From positions 1-58,465 of the forward strand of contig JAJDZJ010000121.1 of assembly GCA_022824685.1 (NCBI GenBank): DNA of 58,465 bases. The letters are read 5' to 3'. Shown here one piece after another: positions 55,763 to 58,465 of this stretch (position 1 is the first letter of the stretch; the number at the start of each line of letters is the position of its first letter). The translations under genes and the position numbers were made by a program. The stretch is from Caldilineaceae bacterium. GTDB lineage: Bacteria > Chloroflexota > Anaerolineae > Caldilineales > Caldilineaceae. The notes beneath the pieces are model-generated. The model saw nothing but the letters and a program-made list of their open reading frames with translations, was not told the DNA's origin and searched no databases.

Positions 55763-57043
55763 TCAGTCTTGCCCAGGCAGGTCGGCAGTGTAGGTCCGGA
55801 TCGACTGGTACACCGGTAGGGGCGTAAAATCCGGGGCGAGGAGACGGAAATAGGCTTCCGGCTGCTGATTCTGTTCCCAGTGGTCCGTGGCCCGCTTCAA
55901 ATACCAGACGTTGGCTACGCCCAGCCAGGGCCAGTCTGCGCGGATGCGTTCGAAAGCCTGGGGCAGGTACGCGGCCTGCTGTTCCAGGCTGACGCGACCG
56001 TAACGCGGTTCGACACCGTTGGGCGCGGCGTTCCAGTTCATTTCGCTGATCCAGATGGGCTTGTGTCCGTCGCCATTGGCAACCATCAGGTCGCGAATGA
56101 ATTGGGGGCGGCCGAAGTTCATGACGCGAGGGTGCATACGCTGGTCGGTCGGCCCCGACCAGAGGCCATATCCCTGGGTTGCCATCACGTCGAAGTAGGG
56201 AGCGGCGCCGGCGTCGTACATTCTCTGCAGGAAGAGCAGGTCGGAAAAGCCGCGCCCGGGCGCCGTTGTCCCGTCGAGATCGATAGTCGCCGCCAAGGCG
56301 CCGGCGACGATCACAGCGTCGGGGTCGGAGGCCCGGATGGCGGCGGCGCCGGCTCTCAGCAGCTCCACATAGGCCTCCGGGTCAACAGGATGGTCGCCCC
56401 ATTCGGGGTAGATGTTCGGTTCATTCCACAGTTGGTAGTGGCGGATGCGGCCGCGATATCGAGTTGCGACTGCGCGGGCGAAGTCCGCGAAGTCGTCATA
56501 GTTATCGGGCGGCGCATAGGGGCCGAGTTCGTTGCCCTTGGCCCGGCTCCAGGCCGGCGGGTTGGAGATTCTCACGATGAGTTGCAGCCCGGCCTGATCG
56601 GCCAGTTCGACGATGTGATCGTACTTTTCCCAAGAGGAGCGGACCGGCGCGTGGCGGCGGTCGTCGAAGTCGCCCTTCGCGTGAATCTCGATATCTTCCC
56701 AGGGGAACTCCTGTCGCAGCCATTGAAAACCTGCCTGCGCGGCCATCCGAACAGCCTGTTCCCGCTTTGCCGGTTCGACCTCCTGTTCGAGAAAGACGTT
56801 GACACCGAACGGAGAGACGTCGGCGCCTTCGGCCAGCAGTTGGGGGGCCGGGTTCGGCCGCGGGCGCAGCGTCCCCCCGGCGAGGTCGGTCAACCCCTTG
56901 ACCTGGGCAAGGAAGTCGGTCTCCCCTGTCTGCGACCAGAGCCAGGCCCGGACGGGTGTGAGCGCCAATAACAAGAGGGCCAGTCCGCCGCACAGCAGCA
57001 GGCCGGCCCAAAGAAACAGAGTTTCACGTACGGCGCGTTTCAC
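55763..57043 (-). CDS. Membrane-anchored glycoside hydrolase-like protein
   Basis: About 426 residues from a GTG at 57043 (VKRAVRETLFLWAGLLLCGG); a longer frame to 57160 exists but adds no conserved sequence. One N-terminal span anchors a (beta/alpha)8 clan GH-A-like domain: QWLRQEFPWEDIE, the acid/base candidate Glu in HYQLWNEPNIYPEW, and the nucleophile candidate Glu in PIWISEMNWNAAPNG. This layout suits GH5/GH39-like enzymes. It precedes the GT39-like gene on the same strand, so the pair may build or trim a surface glycan. Confidence 0.8.
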   Translation of the reverse strand: MKRAVRETLFLWAGLLLCGGLALLLLALTPVRAWLWSQTGETDFLAQVKGLTDLAGGTLRPRPNPAPQLLAEGADVSPFGVNVFLEQEVEPAKREQAVRMAAQAGFQWLRQEFPWEDIEIHAKGDFDDRRHAPVRSSWEKYDHIVELADQAGLQLIVRISNPPAWSRAKGNELGPYAPPDNYDDFADFARAVATRYRGRIRHYQLWNEPNIYPEWGDHPVDPEAYVELLRAGAAAIRASDPDAVIVAGALAATIDLDGTTAPGRGFSDLLFLQRMYDAGAAPYFDVMATQGYGLWSGPTDQRMHPRVMNFGRPQFIRDLMVANGDGHKPIWISEMNWNAAPNGVEPRYGRVSLEQQAAYLPQAFERIRADWPWLGVANVWYLKRATDHWEQNQQPEAYFRLLAPDFTPLPVYQSIRTYTADLPGQD

Positions 57044-57290
57044 AGTGTTTGATAGACCTGTTCTGTGGCAGAGGCAGTGCCGGGCAGCAGTCCTCCCGCT
57101 GGCTCGGCAAGTTGTGAAGGCGGTATTAGTGGCAATGCAAACCCTTGGCCATAAAGCCACCCTCTAAGAAACGACTCAAATTTCAACGCTGTTGGATCTA
57201 GGCTCGCCAAATGATCTTTTGGGTAACTTGCTCGACCACAGCCACAAAGTTGAGGATCCTGTCGAGTGGCTCTGGAAGGCAGTTGGAAAG

Positions 57291-58205
57291 CTAGTTCTTT
57301 CTGAAAGTGATGTCCTCACATGTTAATCCGCTCGGAAGTGTCTTGATCCACTTCTCGGAAATTGGCGAAAGGGCCCCTGAGTTGGAGCCCGACAGACCCC
57401 TGTCCCTTGGAACGCCCGGTGGGCAGTTGACAATGTAGATTTCTACGGTTGTTCCTGAGCCCGTGCCCTGGCCAAAGGGAGTGAATCCCCACTTGCCTGC
57501 TGAATCTCCGCACCCTGTACACTTGGTGTTGCGAGGCCCGTGGAAGGCAATGTGCACACACACTTCGTTGACCGGATTGTTGTTTCCGTCTCGAACGTAG
57601 CCGCTGAAGAAACTGATTGATGAGTGGGCGTTGCAGTTGCCTTCACTGACAAGCGAGTACGGGAACCTGGGCGCCGGCGGTTGTGTCGGGGCCGGCACGG
57701 GCGTGGGCGGGATGGATGTCGCTGTCGGTGGCGGTGGAGCAGGAATCACCTGGGCGATCTGCACGATCTGCGGGCTGGTTGCCGTCACCAGAGGGCCGTA
57801 TAGCCATCCCGTCTGCCCGTTATAGTTTATCTGCCACCAGTCGCCAAGGCCAGGGTTCTTGCCGGTTATTTCGAACCGCTGTCCCGGCGCGGCGGTACCG
57901 ATCACATTGTAGTTGGTGCCCGGGCCGCCGCGGACATTTATGATGACATTGCCAATGGTTGCCATGGGCATGTCGGGCGTGGCAGTCGCTGCCGGGGGCG
58001 CCGGCGTAGCGGCCGGTTGGGTCTGGGGTTGTGGTGTACTCACCTGGCCGCCGCCGGTCCCTGCCGCGGCGCCGACAGGCGTGGATGTGAAGGTCGGTAC
58101 GGGCGTGTTGGTTGGCAGAGCCGGTTCGACTGACGTATTGCGCGAGCCACAGGCCGCCAGCAACAGGACTGCAAACAAAAAGGTCAGCGAATGTAGCCAA
58201 CGCAT
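57291..58205 (-). CDS. Lipoprotein with SH3b domain
   Basis: 304 residues from the ATG at 58205 (MRWLHSLTFLFAVLLLAACGS), chosen because AGGGGG lies 7-9 bases upstream. Lipobox LAAC, a Pro/Thr-rich linker, an SH3b domain (INVRGGPGTNYNVIGTAAPGQRFEITGK, then DWWQINYNGQTGWLYGPLV), a second Pro-rich linker and a C-terminal domain of about 100 residues with four cysteines (NCNAHSS, EVCVHIAF, TKCTGCGDS). SH3b domains often bind cell-wall peptides. The C-terminal domain is not recognised. Confidence 0.78.
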   Translation of the reverse strand: MRWLHSLTFLFAVLLLAACGSRNTSVEPALPTNTPVPTFTSTPVGAAAGTGGGQVSTPQPQTQPAATPAPPAATATPDMPMATIGNVIINVRGGPGTNYNVIGTAAPGQRFEITGKNPGLGDWWQINYNGQTGWLYGPLVTATSPQIVQIAQVIPAPPPPTATSIPPTPVPAPTQPPAPRFPYSLVSEGNCNAHSSISFFSGYVRDGNNNPVNEVCVHIAFHGPRNTKCTGCGDSAGKWGFTPFGQGTGSGTTVEIYIVNCPPGVPRDRGLSGSNSGALSPISEKWIKTLPSGLTCEDITFRKN

Positions 58206-58324
58206 TGGTTGGGTCCCCCTGTTCATTTCAATAAGCATTCTTTCACGTGCATAAACCGAGGGAAAAAGTGCCAATCAAGTATATCACAGGCTGATTGCGC
58301 GGTGGAAAGGGATTTCAATCTACT

Positions 58325-58465
58325 CCAGGGCAATCGCATCTAAATTGGGTTGAAAAATGGGTAAGATGACGGAATAGAGACGATTTGATACGATTGAGAG
58401 TCCTTTCACCAGACAAGGGGGGACTCATGGCGGATAGAAAGGTCGTATCACTGGTTGAACACTTT
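58325..58465 (+). mobile_element. Left end of an insertion sequence (partial)
   Basis: Terminal repeat at 58325-58345, inverted relative to 118-138, followed by about 80 bases of leader and a transposase start at 58427. The element runs off the window. The flanks (CAATCTACT before 58325 and CCAATACATG after 138) do not match, so the two ends are not from one simple insertion with a target duplication. Confidence 0.65.
58427..58465 (+). CDS. Transposase, N-terminal fragment
   Basis: ATG at 58427, then ADRKVVSLVEHF to the window edge. The xxLVEHF opening resembles ISAs1-family DDE transposases, which begin with a short domain of this kind, but 13 codons cannot prove the family. AAGGGGGGA precedes the start. 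Confidence 0.5.
   Translation, partial: MADRKVVSLVEHF

Noticed and set aside
55880-56971. Long plus-strand open frame over the glycoside hydrolase-like gene
   Set aside because: High-GC shadow. The minus frame has the catalytic motifs and anchor.
118-58345. Window as one circular element closed through a single IS copy
   Set aside because: The bases flanking the two IS ends do not form a target duplication, and nothing resembling a replication or partition gene is present. Two copies of a multicopy IS are simpler.
1-58465. CRISPR array, rRNA or tRNA genes
   Set aside because: No regularly spaced short repeats, no tRNA T-loop/acceptor pattern and no rRNA-like block were found by eye; a covariance scan would be needed to exclude tRNAs fully.

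Overview
The window looks like a metagenomic contig from a Chloroflexota bacterium, probably Caldilineae-like. This rests on overall style: high GC, many ABC uptake systems, Gfo/Idh/MocA, ThuA and sulfatase genes, large GT-C membrane glycosyltransferases, and a ccm-type cytochrome c maturation cluster. No rRNA or tRNA was recognised, so the placement is an inference. Both ends of the window lie in copies of one insertion sequence: a 21-bp sequence at 118-138 recurs inverted at 58325-58345, and a transposase gene starts at 58427. That probably explains why the contig ends where it does.

Region by region. 1-6.9 kb: a branched-chain amino-acid/amide type ABC importer (substrate-binding protein, LivH, LivM, LivG, LivF), preceded by a second binding-protein gene whose 5' third has been replaced by an IS end. 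7-9.4 kb: a PLP aminotransferase and a 3-hydroxyacyl-CoA dehydrogenase. 9.4-14.3 kb (minus): a sugar ABC importer (two permeases and a TAT/lipoprotein binding protein, no ATPase) with a sulfatase downstream and an array of repeated half-sites over the promoter. 14.5-15.7 kb: an aminotransferase. 15.8-23.5 kb (minus): two large membrane proteins, one a YfhO-GT39 fusion of 1520 residues, and a truncated MgtE. 23.7-30.8 kb (minus): E1-alpha dehydrogenase, cytidylate kinase, pseudouridine synthase, D,D-carboxypeptidase, SecF, SecD.

31.4-31.6 kb holds a compact transcription unit with no conventional gene: promoter, perfect Shine-Dalgarno, 19-codon ORF carrying its own anti-Shine-Dalgarno, 16-bp hairpin and terminator. 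It lies just upstream of a cytochrome P450 gene and is the strongest candidate here for something undescribed. 33.5-43 kb: ThuA, Gfo/Idh/MocA, RtcB, a DUF6295-like protein, dienelactone hydrolase, Nudix hydrolase, ADP-ribosylglycohydrolase family protein and an orphan adenine methylase.

43.3-50.8 kb (minus) is a cytochrome c maturation locus: ccmE (CxxxY variant), a di-haem membrane protein, ccmA, ccmB, ccmC, an overlapping ccmD too short for routine calling, a CcdA whose halves are in permuted order, a TlpA-like thioredoxin, a glutaredoxin-like protein and a DUF2085 protein. 50.9-52.4 kb: a DUF2007-like protein, a metallo-hydrolase and an HxlR regulator. 52.6-53.1 kb: a 230-bp tandem repeat containing a hairpin element that also occurs at 1.1 kb and, in part, inside the pseudouridine synthase gene. 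53.3-58.2 kb (minus): another GT39-like membrane protein, a membrane-anchored glycoside hydrolase-like protein and an SH3b lipoprotein.
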